Shown: positions 23,201-34,322 of the stretch, one piece after another
Numbering within the stretch: the stretch's first letter is position 1
Layout: the number at the start of each line of letters is the position of its first letter
NCBI GenBank assembly: GCA_949128115.1
Contig: OX421965.1
Coordinates: 48,041,257-48,105,256, forward strand
Direction: 5' to 3'
From: Anaspis maculata
Taxonomy: Eukaryota; Arthropoda; Insecta; Coleoptera; Scraptiidae
Length of the DNA: 64,000 nt
Notes under the pieces: model-generated
The model's database searches: none
Seen by the model: the letters and a program-made list of their open reading frames with translations, nothing else
Told to the model about the DNA's origin: nothing
Program-made: the position numbers and the translations under genes

Positions 23201-24300
23201 TACGTGATTTTTTGACGTTGACAAATGACAGTGAGTATTAACATTTTACTTAATGTTGACAGAATGCCGTACGCAATGCAAAAGGTTTTTAAACATCAAT
23301 CGACATTAAATACGATACGGTAAGCTGTTGCGCTACCGTATCTTTGATTTTTTCTACTTGAAGTTCACCCTTTTTCCCTTGAAGTGACCGCTTGGTTGGT
23401 ACACGCTCAAAGTACTAGAGAGCGCATAGAGAAAACTCACCTGCCCCAGCGAGATTTGTCGTAAGCCCCCAGAAACTTTATTTTACGACCAGGTTTTCGA
23501 TTGAGGGAATATTCTCAAACAAAATGACGTAAATTTGGCCCTTTTCCGAAAATTGACAAGCTTATAAACCAGCCTGAAGCCCCCGGTCTGACATGTGAGA
23601 CAAAGAAATTGTCTACAACCTTATTAACACACATCAGACCTTTAGGGTTGAAATCATGTACCTTATGGAGTAAGTTTTGAGGCACCAACTCCCTGTCCAT
23701 CATGACGTCATCGTCAGCGTCAAGTTATCATCGTATCAATACTACATTTTTTTCATCGCTTACTCTAATGAAAAAGAGTGAAACTGGTACGCTACTTTGT
23801 GACTATACTTACACTATGGTGATTTTCTAGCTATTCTTCATACTGCGCAAGAAAAACAACCAAATCACTTTCCTGCACGTTTTCCATCATTTTGGAATGA
23901 TTTTCATCGGTTGGTGCGCGGCCAATTACTGGGCAGGAGGACACACCATTTATACTGGATTTGGAAACAGTTTTGTTCACATCGTAGTTTACTTTTACTA
24001 TTTGATAAGCATCTGGAAGCCCGAGTATAAAAAGAGTGTGTGGTGGAAGAAGCAAATCACGCATGTCCAACTTGTGAGTACCTACATTTTTTCAGCAAAC
24101 CTGTGACAGGTCATCAATTTCTTTTTTAGGTTCAATTTCTGTTCTTCATTGTAACGTATTTCCAAACACTCATCAGGCCTAAGTGCACCTACCCTAAATA
24201 CATATCGCTGATTTCTGTGATTGAAAACGTTACGTTATTCGTATTGTTCGGCAACTTCTACTACCAAACTTACATCAAGAAGAGGGCCAAGAGAAATTAA
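20274..24300 (+). CDS. Very-long-chain fatty-acid elongase (ELO/ELOVL family), intact copy
   Basis: Five exons: 20274-20331, 21368-21555, 21614-21748, 23831-24073 and 24130-24300. All introns are GT..AG, and together the exons encode 264 residues. ELO-family enzymes sit in the ER membrane and condense malonyl-CoA with a long-chain acyl-CoA, the first step of each elongation cycle. Family marks are KLLDLLDT (120-127), the histidine box HVFHH (143-147) after FILRKKNNQITF, NSFVH (173-177) with YFYY (181-184), and WWKKQITHVQLVQF spanning the exon 4/5 joint. Several hydrophobic stretches (near 37-53, 65-86, 177-192, 209-221 and 235-248) fit a multi-span protein. The C-terminus KKRAKRN suits ER retention. 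The length is at the short end of the family. The ATG chosen matches the start of the upstream copy, and an in-frame upstream TTG is not needed. Introns 2 and 4 are 58 and 56 bases; introns 1 and 3 are enlarged by inserted elements. Substrate chain length cannot be deduced. Confidence 0.93.
20359..21327. mobile_element. Probable inverted-repeat element in intron 1 of the intact elongase
   Basis: Intron 1 is 1036 bases here but 53 in the upstream copy. The extra DNA begins GGCGGACAAAGTTAACGCAC (20359), and near its other end GGTGCGCTAATTTTGCCCGAC (to 21327) reads in reverse complement as a close match to that start. The flanking intron pieces resemble the short intron of the upstream copy (TTTACATT on the left; CATTTCTTT..TATTTCTTYCA on the right). 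The target duplication is not clear. Open frames inside (for example 20357-20542) are not recognised. Confidence 0.5.
21855..22861. mobile_element. Foldback element (about 1 kb) in intron 3 of the intact elongase
   Basis: The left side at 21855-21935 (TTATTAAACTGCTGGACAAC onward) is mirrored at the right end (about 22790-22861). Further in, CTACAGGGTGATACGTAAAA near 22006 pairs with the sequence ending ATCACCCTGTAG near 22686, and AATTTTCCGGATTGGAAGT near 22092 pairs with ACTTCCAATCCGGATAATT near 22538. The middle, about 22250-22450, is single-copy. The inner TACAGGGTG pair may mark one element nested in another, but all arms share one centre. The element is transcribed with the gene if the gene is expressed. 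Confidence 0.8.
22862..23830. other. Remainder of elongase intron 3, with one copy of a dispersed repeat
   Basis: No second gene is seen. At about 23731-23790 lies one copy of the roughly 70-base dispersed repeat that also occurs near 36297-36367 (reverse), 48874-48942 and 59895-59960. It shares TCTAATG.AAAA..GTGAAACTG. A pyrimidine-rich acceptor region precedes exon 4. Confidence 0.55.
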
Positions 24301-24821
24301 CCTCAGATCCAAAAGAATTTCAGAAGCGTTACTTCATCAGATAAGAAGATAGTTTCTACCTACTTACTTACAATTGTTCTGAAGATCAAGAAGTAAAGAT
24401 GGCATTTTGCAGTATTACCTACCTATCTGTCAAATTGTAACTACAGTGATTTGATAAAGTTTCACCGATTTGGCTGTCGTTTTTAATCTTAATTATACAT
24501 ACCTACTTGACGAGCCCAGTTCCAGTGAAATTGACACAGACTTCAGTCAAAAGTATCTCAAAAATTAAAAGCTTCTAATCAAATATTTTGCTGTTGTTTA
24601 TTGCTCAATACCAGCAAACAATGGTCTACACTAGGAGTGTAATATTGTATAGGATGTTACGAAATTTCAATTATTGGTTTAATCAGTGGCGGACTAAGGG
24701 CATTGGGGGCCCTGGGCGGAATTGTAAGATGAGGCCCCTAAAGAGTAGAAGTTGAGAATATGAAAGGGGGCTGGCAAACTTTTTGGCCCGCCCTGCCCCG
24801 CCGTAATTGAGCAAAAGCCTA
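24301..24821. other. 3' flank of the elongase and one stray hAT end
   Basis: The first about 60 bases match the 3' flank of the upstream copy (CATCAGATAA.AAGATAGT), so the duplication reached past the stop codon. At 24692 the sequence CAGTGGCGGACTAAGGGC looks like the left terminus of a hAT element whose right end is not found. It may have been destroyed by later insertions. Confidence 0.45.
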
Positions 24822-25196
24822 AAGCCGCATCCACATAGGATTAGTGCAGTTGGACTGCAGGGGGACTGCGTAGGTAATGAACCAATCTTACTACGAGCGT
24901 CCACATAGAATTAGTGCGGAACTAGCAACTTGACATGTCAGCTGCCGACCTGACGCAACAACCGTCAAACGGCTATTTCTTGTAACGTCTGAAATTTGAC
25001 ATTCGCATCTCACAGTAGCAGATTCGCATTATCAGTCAAGTCATCACGCCGCAACCGCAATAATAGCTTAGCAACGGAATCGTGAATTTTGATTGGCGAT
25101 GGCAAGAAAATTGGCAAGGGCAGTGCAGAATGCCAGAAAACTTCAAATTTCTGCCATCCCAACTGCACTCCCACTGCCACTCGTTTCTTACCGTAA

Positions 25197-26544
25197 AGGT
25201 GCCCATTCACTAGGGAACCCGGTTGGGTTCGCCGGATGTTGGCTAGTGTGTGGTTGGCGCCAACACCAACCCAACCAAGTTGGCCGGTTTTCCAGCGAGC
25301 TTGAAAACGCGGTTGGGTTCGTTGTTGGGTTCGTCAGTGAATGGCTAAGTTGGCCAACATAACAACCAACATCAGGGATAGTTACTACGGCTAATCACGG
25401 TATTTGAATTATTTGATGGAATATTGATATTAATTAGACATAAGTGATCAATTATCATCGAAGTAGATTAGCTACTTTGTCTTTTTGATACGGTTATGAA
25501 AAAGAATGTCTGCGAGGGAATGACATTTTATTCATGTCAGTGTATGTAATATAGGTACATGTGATACAGGATACCTAGATTCAATCCAAGGAATCAGAAA
25601 TTTACAGTAGGTAGGTACCTACTTGATTTCCTTTGTTTTTGCTACATCACAGTCGCGTTACACATCAAGGCGGCAAGATGCGGGGAGAGGGGCGGGGGCA
25701 AACGCAAGGCTCAATAATTCATCAAGAAATAATGTGTAGATTTAGAAACCATTTCCTTTTTGCAACACTGATAATTTCTCGCGCCTTGTGGATTCAGGAT
25801 GAAAAAGCTATGTATGAGAAAAAAGAAAACCCCCCAAAAATTCGCACTTCTACGCCTGATTTGTAATCTGTATTCAGATGCATTTTTACGTCGATGTAGG
25901 TAGGTAGGTAGGTAATTAGGTAGGTAGGTCAAGTGGGGGTGGGTAGGTAGATACGTGAGTAGGTAGGTGGACACAGGCAGGCAGGTAGGTAAGTATAGAC
26001 AGACGCCGAAGTAGAGACCTAACGGTCATAAACCGTTTTTGAACTTATTTCTGGTACCTATTTGTAGGTGTACAGGACGTTTAAGATTCAACCGCCTAAA
26101 TTCAAGGGTCGATAGAAGATCTAAGAAGGTGAAGATTCACACTGGGAACCATTTTTGTGAAAGTAACAGACGTAAGTACGTAACTACTTAACGGATATAG
26201 CTCTTCAAAGTTGAAAATTGATTACATTTTTTCGACTAATTTTTGAGTCGTTAGACCGATGTTGCGTTTTTTGAAGAAATACAATTTTGCGTGTCGACTT
26301 TTTTTAATTTTTTTACCGCCTTTGTTTTGTTCAATGGTTTGCTGTATGACACATAGCGCCAGTAATTTTCTATTTGATCCGTTCATGACTTCGTCTTCAT
26401 CAACTATCCAAAGAACTGCGCTCGCCAACCCAGTTCGCCAACACGGTATGCCAGTGTGTGGGCAAAGCAATAAAACGCGCCAACCTGACAGCCAACACGG
26501 ACCAACCGGGTTGGCCAACCGGGTTCCTTAGTGAATGGGCACCT
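25197..26544. mobile_element. PIF/Harbinger-like non-autonomous element, TAA target duplication
   Basis: It begins AGGTGCCCATTCACTAGGGA and ends with the near-complement TCCTTAGTGAATGGGCACCT, flanked by TAA at 25194-25196 and 26545-26547. A 3-bp TWA duplication is typical of PIF/Harbinger. Subterminal zones are crowded with GGTTGG/CCAACC units (25220-25360 and 26400-26520). The interior holds a GTAG tetranucleotide run but no transposase. Confidence 0.82.
25890..26000. repeat. (GTAG)n tetranucleotide repeat
   Basis: Imperfect GTAG/GCAG units run from about 25895 to 25995, interrupted by AATTAG and by CAAGTGGGGGTGG. The Tyr/Leu/Pro/Thr-rich open frame on the minus strand here is a translation of this repeat, not a gene. 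Confidence 0.85.
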
Positions 26545-26679
26545 TAAGTCTATGTGAACGCTCAATGCAAAAACCTATAGTTCAGCTTTTCTACCATACC
26601 CTTGCCACTGCACTAATCCTATGTGGATGCGGCTTCAGAAACAAAAAAAAATGAGCTGTTAACTCGACTATAAAACACA

Positions 26680-27025
26680 CAGTGGCGTAGTCAGAATTTG
26701 AGGGCGGAGAGGGCAAAGGCAATGACGATGGTGCAAGTCGGCGAGAAGTAGTCGGCGCCGCAGCCGAAATTTTTTTGGCATGATAATAATAATGTTGATG
26801 ATAATCGGAATATTCCATGCGTTTCGCGATTTCGGTTTTTGACGTTTTTACCAAAATTACTTGATAATCAAAGTTCTTTCCAGAAAAATTTTGCGCTTCT
26901 TGAGAATATTCGCCAGAAATTTTTTCTGTATCGGTTTAGTGTGAGGTGAAGTGCCGTGAGCGGAGGTTGTAGACAGGTAGAGTGGGGTCATTCGCCCACT
27001 CTCGCTCCCCTTGACTACGCCACTG
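26680..27025. mobile_element. Non-autonomous hAT-like element (346 bp)
   Basis: The ends are CAGTGGCGTAGTCA (26680) and TGACTACGCCACTG (27025), perfect inverted repeats of about 14 bases with the CAGTG start usual for hAT. The flanks (AAAACACA and ACCACCAG) no longer form a clean 8-bp duplication, so the copy is old or was rearranged. It is non-coding. Confidence 0.75.
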
Positions 27026-27039
27026 ACCACCAGTACCTA

Positions 27040-28000
27040 CAAGAAGCTTCCGAAGTAAGCTTTGGATGTTGAACTGGATTTAGATTGTTGAGTCAACAGG
27101 CTACTTCGTTTGGGCAGGTGCGCATGTGTAAAAGCGCCATATTTTGAAAACATTCGTACACCTGTCAGTGTAAATCTGGAAACTTGGCAACGCTGCATCC
27201 TCTGTCTGGCCGCCTGACCAACTAGTGGTTCCTGGCTGTCACTTTTACAACCACCATAAATGCAATTCTTAAACGCTGGAAAACATGATGATTGGGCGAA
27301 TGATGGATTTGTAAGGGAGGACCGTATCATGGATTTTCAGAGAAGACTTGGGTTCATGAGAGGGTGAATTACTTGCAAACGTGTTCAACTTTTATTCAGC
27401 TTTTTGTTTATGTGACTGCCCAATGTGAATTGCCGGTCCAAGTGGACTCCGAGATACTTGACTGATCTGCCTTTTGGGTTTTATGAGACAGGCTTCCCCT
27501 GAACCATCAGTTCCGGAGGATGTGAGGTGTCGTGAAGAAAATTTCTTTGCCTGACATTTTGAAGAGTCGTTGAGCAATTTGATCCTTCAATCGGTACACC
27601 AAACCTTGAACACTTTCTTTGGCGACTTAAGACGTCGCGCCGCCCCGCTAGTTTTAGAGTGCCTCGATAAAAAAAGCGGTATCTTCGGCGTATACGTTGT
27701 CAGCTGACCCTTTTAAAGGTAGCAATGCCATTCGTGAAGATATTGCACGGGGCTATAGACTGCTGCCTGAGCGAAGCCAGCTTCGATATTTTTCTGAAAA
27801 ATGAAAGTTGTTTCTCACCAAAAAGTTTGCTCAAAATAAAGACAAGACTCGGGTCAGATAGGATGGTATCTTGAGCTTGATGCATTCGTAAATTGGTCCT
27901 GTAGTCAACACACGGGCGAAGGTCTGAGTGTCGTCGAAAAACTCCATCAGATGATGCTCGCTGCGTTGAAATCCGCATCATTAATATCATATTGGAGAAT
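27040..28000 (-). pseudogene. LINE (jockey-like) reverse-transcriptase remnant
   Basis: Read on the minus strand, successive frames give the order expected of a non-LTR reverse transcriptase. PCNIFTNGIATFK (about 27770-27720) resembles the SPxLYNIFxxDxP segment. VYAEDTAFF (about 27695-27670) is the catalytic YADDTA box with Asp to Glu at the first acidic position. VKYLGVHLDRQFTLGSHI (about 27462-27405) is the conserved segment near the end of the RT domain. VGQAARQRMQR (about 27230-27200) follows. In-frame stops and frame changes separate all of them. The element is dead. Clade assignment is from motif style only. Confidence 0.75.
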
Positions 28001-28164
28001 GATCAAATCGAAAACTGAGCAGTACGGTTGAAATAAAATTGTGCATCCAAGCAAAATCCTCAAGCTAGTCTCTTCTGAATTACTTTCTCAAGAATCTTCG
28101 ACTCAAAACTCAAAAGTCAAACTAGATTTATTAATTTTTGTTTACACTGTGTTGGGAGGAGACT

Positions 28165-28882
28165 CAGGGCCGTCTTAAGCGGGCGTGCAACTCGTGCATG
28201 GCACAGGGGCGGCCAGATTCAGGTGGCGGCATTTCGGGGCAGAAATGCGTTTTTTCCCTATTTTTTGCTTTTTATATTTTACCTCCGCGGCCGCCCCTGA
28301 ACATTTTGAGATTTTTGTTTGTTTTTACATATTTTACGCCTGCGACCCGGCCGCCCCTGAACATTTTTTTCAAACGGTATGATGGATAGGTACCTACCTT
28401 TAAAACACGTGAATATGAAATCAGATTTTGCAAGATCCTTGCTGAATTCTTGATTTCTACACAAAGGCGGTGGAATCGTAATCGATTGGTAAATACCGAG
28501 GTAAATACTTACAGTACCTAGAAGCAGTTCGGTATTCAAGTGTAGTTATTATTTATTATTCCTAATAGAATAGACACGAGAAGGAGTCAGGCGTCTTATT
28601 TTGACGTTATTTCATCTTATTCACAAACCGTCCGGTAGGAAAGTTAACTTTCGTTTATTTGTTTATTATGATATCGTTAGTCGTTACTGACTACCTACTA
28701 AATAAAAAAAAAATAGGTTCAAAATGCGAAAATTGCAATTCCAGTCACTGTTTCTGTTATTTTCATGAAATAAAATTTAAATTGAAGAAGCTATATACAA
28801 AATTTAACATTAAAAAAAATGGAGAAAGGGGCGGCCTAACAATTTTTGCACGAGGGCGGCCAAACGTCTAGAGACGGCCCTG
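28165..28882. mobile_element. Non-autonomous hAT element (718 bp) with 8-bp target duplication
   Basis: It starts CAGGGCCGTCTTAAGC and ends TCTAGAGACGGCCCTG, flanked on both sides by AGGAGACT (28157-28164 and 28883-28890). Motifs CGGCCGCCCCTGAACATTTT (near 28288 and 28350) and GGGGCGGCC are repeated inside. No transposase is present. Confidence 0.93.
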
Positions 28883-28890
28883 AGGAGACT

Positions 28891-31800
28891 TATGGGTCGG
28901 TGGCTGTTCAGATTTGTTTTTTCTTGACTGGGCTTGTAGACCATGACGATTTCTGAGTGTTTTCACGTTTTAGGGAAATGTCCCAGTCGAAGGCAGGCGT
29001 TGAAATTTCAGAAAAAAGCAGGATCACAGGAGTCAGGTTTTTTTCTATTCGTTTATTAAACGTCGGCCTATATCTCCACAACGAGGCCTAACCTGACACT
29101 GACACACTTTGTTAAAAAAAGATTGACCTCGCGCATACCACCTTAATAATGATCCAATATGAAACCGGGTGGATTCCAGACCAAATTTGAGGTGAAAACG
29201 GGTGAAAACAGGATCAATATTTCACTTACAGCCTTAACACGACAAACATCGTAGAATTATAGGCTATAGAATTAAATCACAGGTTTGAAGATTCAGCGTC
29301 TTCTATAATAGCACTTTTTTCCCCTTCGTCAATTCAAATGTTGTAATGAAAACCGATTGTTAAGCGCGTCATCCACAGTTCCACGGAATATGTCTACCGC
29401 ACATAACCTGCCCCAGAGGCCATCTGAATAATTTATGCTTCGGCCTATATCTACTAAATCCACACAATAATTGCATGTGTGTTCCCTGATTGTATTCTAA
29501 TTTCTACTATAACGATTCTAATGTAATTCTTTGTGTGTGGCAATATTAATACGACTTTAATGATCGCATTACGATTTGCATAAACACCAGCCAATTCAAA
29601 GTTCCACAAACTTAATTGTCATACAGCAGTCTTCCATAAATCAACAAGCCCCGGTAATTCGAACTCTCGCGGTGGTGGTAGCGTGGCAATTATAAAAATT
29701 GAATAAGCCCCAATTTCGATGAAATATCGTCCCGAGATAAAAGTGATAGTGAAAAGAAAAAAAATTCTTGAAATTTTATTTCTCGCCCGAGATTTCATGA
29801 TCATGATAATGATATGAAATATTGCCAGAGTATATAGCAAACGGAGAGGAGCTTAGGTAGGCATACAAAGACGCATAGTCGGGAGTCCTTGAGGGTCAAC
29901 TATTGTACGCGTCAAAGCATTGTCCGAATTCGATTTCGGCGATATTTTATAGAATAAGCATATACACAGGAATCAGAGGAAACGTGTGATATATTATTTT
30001 GCTCGATTGTCATCGATTGTGTTCGCCACGAAGATTTATGCTGGAGATACACGAAACGGTCAAACGTGCCTCTATGGTCAGTTGCAAAAAAATTCCCGCG
30101 CGCAAGGCTCCTAAGCCATCAATCCAACATTGATTAATTAGTTACCGGTGCGGTAATTACTGTAATAAGAAAAAGTCGAAAAAATCGCAAAACAGCATTC
30201 GTATAAAGTCAGTAAGTATAATAGCTAATAAACCATCGGACACAGATCATCTGCCTCGAATGTTTGGCGCAGGCGACGAGAAAAAAAACAAGTTTTTTCT
30301 CGAGACCAATCTTTTTCAAATTACCAAATTGAATACTGCTGTATAGGTATAGGTACCCACCACACACACGCACACGCACGCAGTAATAATTAATAACTCA
30401 CAAGGAGCTGCAATTAAAAAACCGTATTACCCCCGTTTTGCCCCCTCCCGAAATATGTTAAAAATCTATTAGAGCGCATCCATAAATCATGGATCGCGGT
30501 GTGCCGTGCTTCAAAAAGGCAGTAGTTATACGATCACTTTCGGTTAAGTGACTGTCAATCGCCTTACCAAGGGTCATCAGTCAAGTTCTTAGTCATCACA
30601 GCGTAGATACCTATATACTCGCCTATATAGGATATTTGCAATTTTTGTTTTGTTTTAGGGACACTATGAGCTAGAAAATCGTCATTTGTACCATAAGAGG
30701 GTAAAAAGTCGTATGATTTGCCGCTTGAGGCTATGCTAATTATTATTAGTTGTTGACAGAGAGTTATTGCCATTTTACTGCTCAGCACTATTAAAGGAGG
30801 CGTTATTGAAATACTGCTTACCCTATTTTTGGTTGTTGAATTAGAGTTATTGCAGATTGCAAATTTCCTACTCCCCCTACTTATGACGGGGTAGCACCTC
30901 TTATAACTCTCTTATAACTTATAACACCTCTAACGGGTGTCACTGAGACGCATGCCGCATGCAAATTGCATGTCGGGAGAACCTAAATGAAATTAAATAC
31001 GGAGTGAATCTGAGCTCTGTAATCTAAGCCATTTCTGATCTCAACTAATTTTGGGTTCATGCACCAAATTTAACGCTCAAGGGTTATGAGAATGCAACCA
31101 GTAATACCATTGTTTTTCAATGGCGGGAATTACTTCACAACTTTAGTACATATATGGACGAATTTTCTCGAGAGTTTGGAAACGCAGTGATAATGTCATC
31201 GTTGATGGTGTGTCGACAATTTAAATTTCGCGGGAAATGTAGGCGGTTAGTGTTAGTGACAAAAAATCAAATGAACTTGACACTTAGATAGTGACAAAAG
31301 CACAAAAATTGGATAAAAGTAGTGCTACAATATTACATCTGCAGAGATTAGAAAAATTACTACTTGTGATGTGATGTGACATGCGGTTTTGTTTTGGCTC
31401 AACTGATTAACATAATTATAGGTACTTATTCAACATTTGTTAGGCCGGCCGTTCTCTAGTTGTATGTTAGCACTCTGTACAATAATATTATATTATTGTG
31501 GGTATACATGAACGTATAAGCGGTTGTTTGGGGTGTCGCGTTGCAGCGCCTGGCATAAGATTTTCTTTGTTATGTAGGTCGACATGCCCTTAAGTTTAAT
31601 TAGGAGCCGAGTTATACGTTATGCATGGTCAGTACCTAAACATGTAAGTACTACTAGTGGAATTCGACGGTTGAAACGGATTCTGAAAATCATGTTCGGG
31701 CACGTACAAGCTCTGCAAGAGGCTAAACAAAACCTTCAACAACTATACTCTCCTGTTTTCCGTTATTATTGCTCGCTTGAGAATTGGTTCATAACTATTC

Positions 31801-31930
31801 GTTTCGATTTCCATCAACATTGAGTTCACCAGTGCAATTCCAGGTAGACTAAAAAAAATAGTTCATAGAGGTGAATTTTCGACCATTAGCAAAACTGAGT
31901 TTGACGATTCGTACCGGAGAAACATATTAT
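28891..31930. other. About 3 kb of element-poor, apparently single-copy DNA
   Basis: I see no coding exon, no inverted-repeat element and no tandem array here, unlike most of the window. The stretch at 29270-30250 contains several homeodomain-type TAATTA/TTAATTAG and GATAA-like sites, for example around 30133-30170. This would fit an enhancer or intron of an outside gene but proves nothing. Short CA repeats lie near 30360-30382. The 79-residue frame at 31584-31823 is not recognised. Confidence 0.35.
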
Positions 31931-32244
31931 TGGCTACGTTTACACCGTGACTTTGGTCCGCGACCTAAGCACTAGATTCGACCCAAATAAATTTAGTCCA
32001 CGTGGTGTGAACGATCGCAGAAAAGGATCAAATTAGGACCAAGTAGCTTGGGTCAAGTCTCCGGTTAGCCGTGGACTGAAATGAATTTAGTTTTTAGATT
32101 TACTTAGTTCAAGTTCATATTTCAAAATAGGTCGGCCGCGTTAGTCTGCCGTTGAAAACACTGGAAGAGAAGAATTACTTTAGGTGGAATTTGGGTCAGT
32201 GCTTGGGTCAGTCCAGTTTAAGTCCACCGGTGTAAACGTAGCCA
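31931..32244. mobile_element. Short inverted-repeat element (314 bp), TTAT flanks
   Basis: The ends TGGCTACGTTTACACCG (31931) and CGGTGTAAACGTAGCCA (32244) are perfect 17-base inverted repeats. TTAT precedes the left end and follows the right, so a TTAT (or 3-bp TTA-type) target duplication is likely. The inside repeats GGGTCA/GTCCA phrases. Non-coding. Confidence 0.82.
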
Positions 32245-32525
32245 TTATACGCAGCAGGAAAACCCCTATTTCTAATATTGAGCTAGGCCGCTGCAATCAA
32301 GTAGCCTGCAATTTTTTGAATACAGACTCTTTCCCAGATATTCCATCAAAAATAGTCATTTGATCACTCAATTAAGTTTCAAAAAAGGTACCGATTTATT
32401 TATTCTTCATTTTGAGATATTAATTAGCAAAGAAACCATAAGACAAAAAAAAACAAATGAATAGACAGTTTTAAGGGTGATTGCAGTAGTTGCTGTGTTG
32501 CAGCCAATCGGGCGATACATATTGA

Positions 32526-33471
32526 CAGGGCTGGGCGGTATTTCAAATACAAGTATTTGAAATACGTAATTGAAATACATTTAAGTATTTTGTATTTTGT
32601 ATTTAAATACATTTGATTGAGAAGTATTTGTATTTTGTATTTTAAATACATTTTTCGGAAAAGTATTTAGATTTTCAAAATACAAAATACAAAATACATT
32701 TGTTTCCCATGCTCTTTAGTCTGTTCGGGCCGAAATTGTTCTGGTAATATTATATTCACCCCATTGGACATTTCTTGCTTTTGCACACTATCTGGGATCG
32801 ATAACGAGTTCCGGCTCGATACCAAGTTGGGGCTGAGACCGCCGTAAGTGCGGTTACCATAGCAACGGAGAATACCAACCAATCAGACCGCTGTACTTGG
32901 CGAGTTACGCCGTCCCAAACTTTGCGCCTGCAACTTGGTACCGAGCCCTTCGGTTGCATCTTTTACGTTTTACATTTTACTGGTAAGTGCATCCTACTGT
33001 CAGCCACGAGAGGTTCCATGTCGGATGTCGGACAATATTTTCGAAAAGTTGGTTGTCCCCAGAGGAAACCAACATTTGTTATTTTGAAGAATTGATGAAT
33101 GAAGTAAGGAATAGGTTTGAATTTGAAGTTTTCTCCACTTTATGTCTATTTTATTTGTCTTTTCATAGTTCATAATAATTTACTAATTGTTGCGACTGAA
33201 TGAATGAAGTGTTCCAATTGAAATGCTTGCATTTTACGGTTTTTCCAATAAAATGGTTAAAATACGCAATAAGAATGTATTTTGTATTTGGAATACTCTA
33301 GGTTGTATTTTGTATTTTGGAATTTCTTAGTTTTCCAAAATACGTATTTTGTATTTTGTATTTCAAAGACATTCCAAGAAGTAGTTTGTATTTTGTATTT
33401 CGACTATCTTGGATCGTGTATTTTGTATTTTGTATTTAAATACATTTTTCGAAGTATTTTGCCCAGCCCTG
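32526..33471. mobile_element. Non-autonomous hAT element (946 bp) with TATTTTG subterminal arrays
   Basis: It starts CAGGGCTGGGCGGTATTT and ends AGTATTTTGCCCAGCCCTG, with a perfect 8-bp duplication CATATTGA at 32518-32525 and 33472-33479. About 150-170 bases at each end consist of repeated GTATTTTGTATTT / AAATACAAAATAC units. The core, about 32700-33270, is unique sequence without a transposase frame. Confidence 0.94.
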
Positions 33472-33479
33472 CATATTGA

Positions 33480-33991
33480 TACGAGCGGCGATTCTGGAGA
33501 ACACGCGATCTCTCTAGACTCTTCCCATTAGGTCTCAGTGTACAAGTGCGGAGCATCCAGAACACGCGTATGGGGGCTTTCGCCCGTGGAACTGAATGGA
33601 GCCTTAAACGGTGGGTCAAGGCATATCTGTCCATTTTGGTGGAGGTGCCAGCTTCACTGCACGTTGGAATGGCACGCGGAAGGTGTGGGATTATTCAGGA
33701 GTCACCTAGAAATCGTACGCCGGGTCACTGTGGAATTTACTGAAGGACCCATGGAACATTCGAGAGCACTAGTCGGAGGCATATATAAAGCACCGTCCTC
33801 GGCCTAGGCAAAAGTATTGGATGCGAAGCGGTAACGAGCGGATAGAAGCGATAGTCTCAGCAATATTCCCAAGCGTAAATAATTGTTGGCGTGTATTTAT
33901 TGTAGTACGCGGTAATAAACACTGTGTGTTTTGAAACGATCGTCTCAATTATAATCGAACCCGTACGCGAAATTTGTATAACAATATTATA
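33480..33991. other. No recognisable gene
   Basis: Two overlapping plus-strand frames (33538-33807 and 33546-33743) and a minus frame cover a GC-richer patch. None shows a recognisable domain. No element ends were identified. Confidence 0.35.
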
Positions 33992-34110
33992 CCGTGTGAT
34001 CCAAACCATTCTAAATTGGGGTAGGCTGTGACATGGTTAAACTCCGAGGTGTAAGCTGCTTTCCGCCAGGGCACAGCCTACCCCAATTCGGAATGGTTTG
34101 GATCACAGGG
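33992..34110. mobile_element. Small inverted-repeat element (about 119 bp)
   Basis: The left arm from CCGTGTGATCCAAACCATTC through GGGTAGGCTGTG (33992-34030) is mirrored by the right arm, CACAGCCTACCCC through GGTTTGGATCACAGGG (34072-34110). The arms are about 39 bases with few mismatches and the loop about 41 bases. A strong hairpin is possible. No coding content. Confidence 0.8.
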
Positions 34111-34322
34111 TTGAATATACTTTGTAATTTACGAACGTTCGTAACTTGGGAAATGGTAACAAATTCACGCCCTGGACTTCTTGAAAAATACATACTTTAG
34201 GTAGTATCCGGGCAATGTTCAGCTACAAAAATCTTTATGCAAACAACCTTCTTGGTAGTTCTCCAGAAACTTATGTGTCTACTATCTAGTTTGCTGTACT
34301 GAAGGGAAGGGCTTGAACAATA

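Larger units (their letters stand above)
24822..26635. mobile_element. Inverted-repeat element carrying a second element inside it
   Basis: The left end AAGCCGCATCCACATAGGAT (24822) continues with TAGTGCAGT. It is matched in reverse complement by the right end, which finishes ATCCTATGTGGATGCGGCTT (26635). A subterminal phrase GAGCGTCCACATAGAATTAG near 24896 pairs with CTATGTGAACGCTC near 26549. The element at 25197-26544 sits inside; removing it leaves only about 466 bases. A clear target duplication could not be found. Confidence 0.78.
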
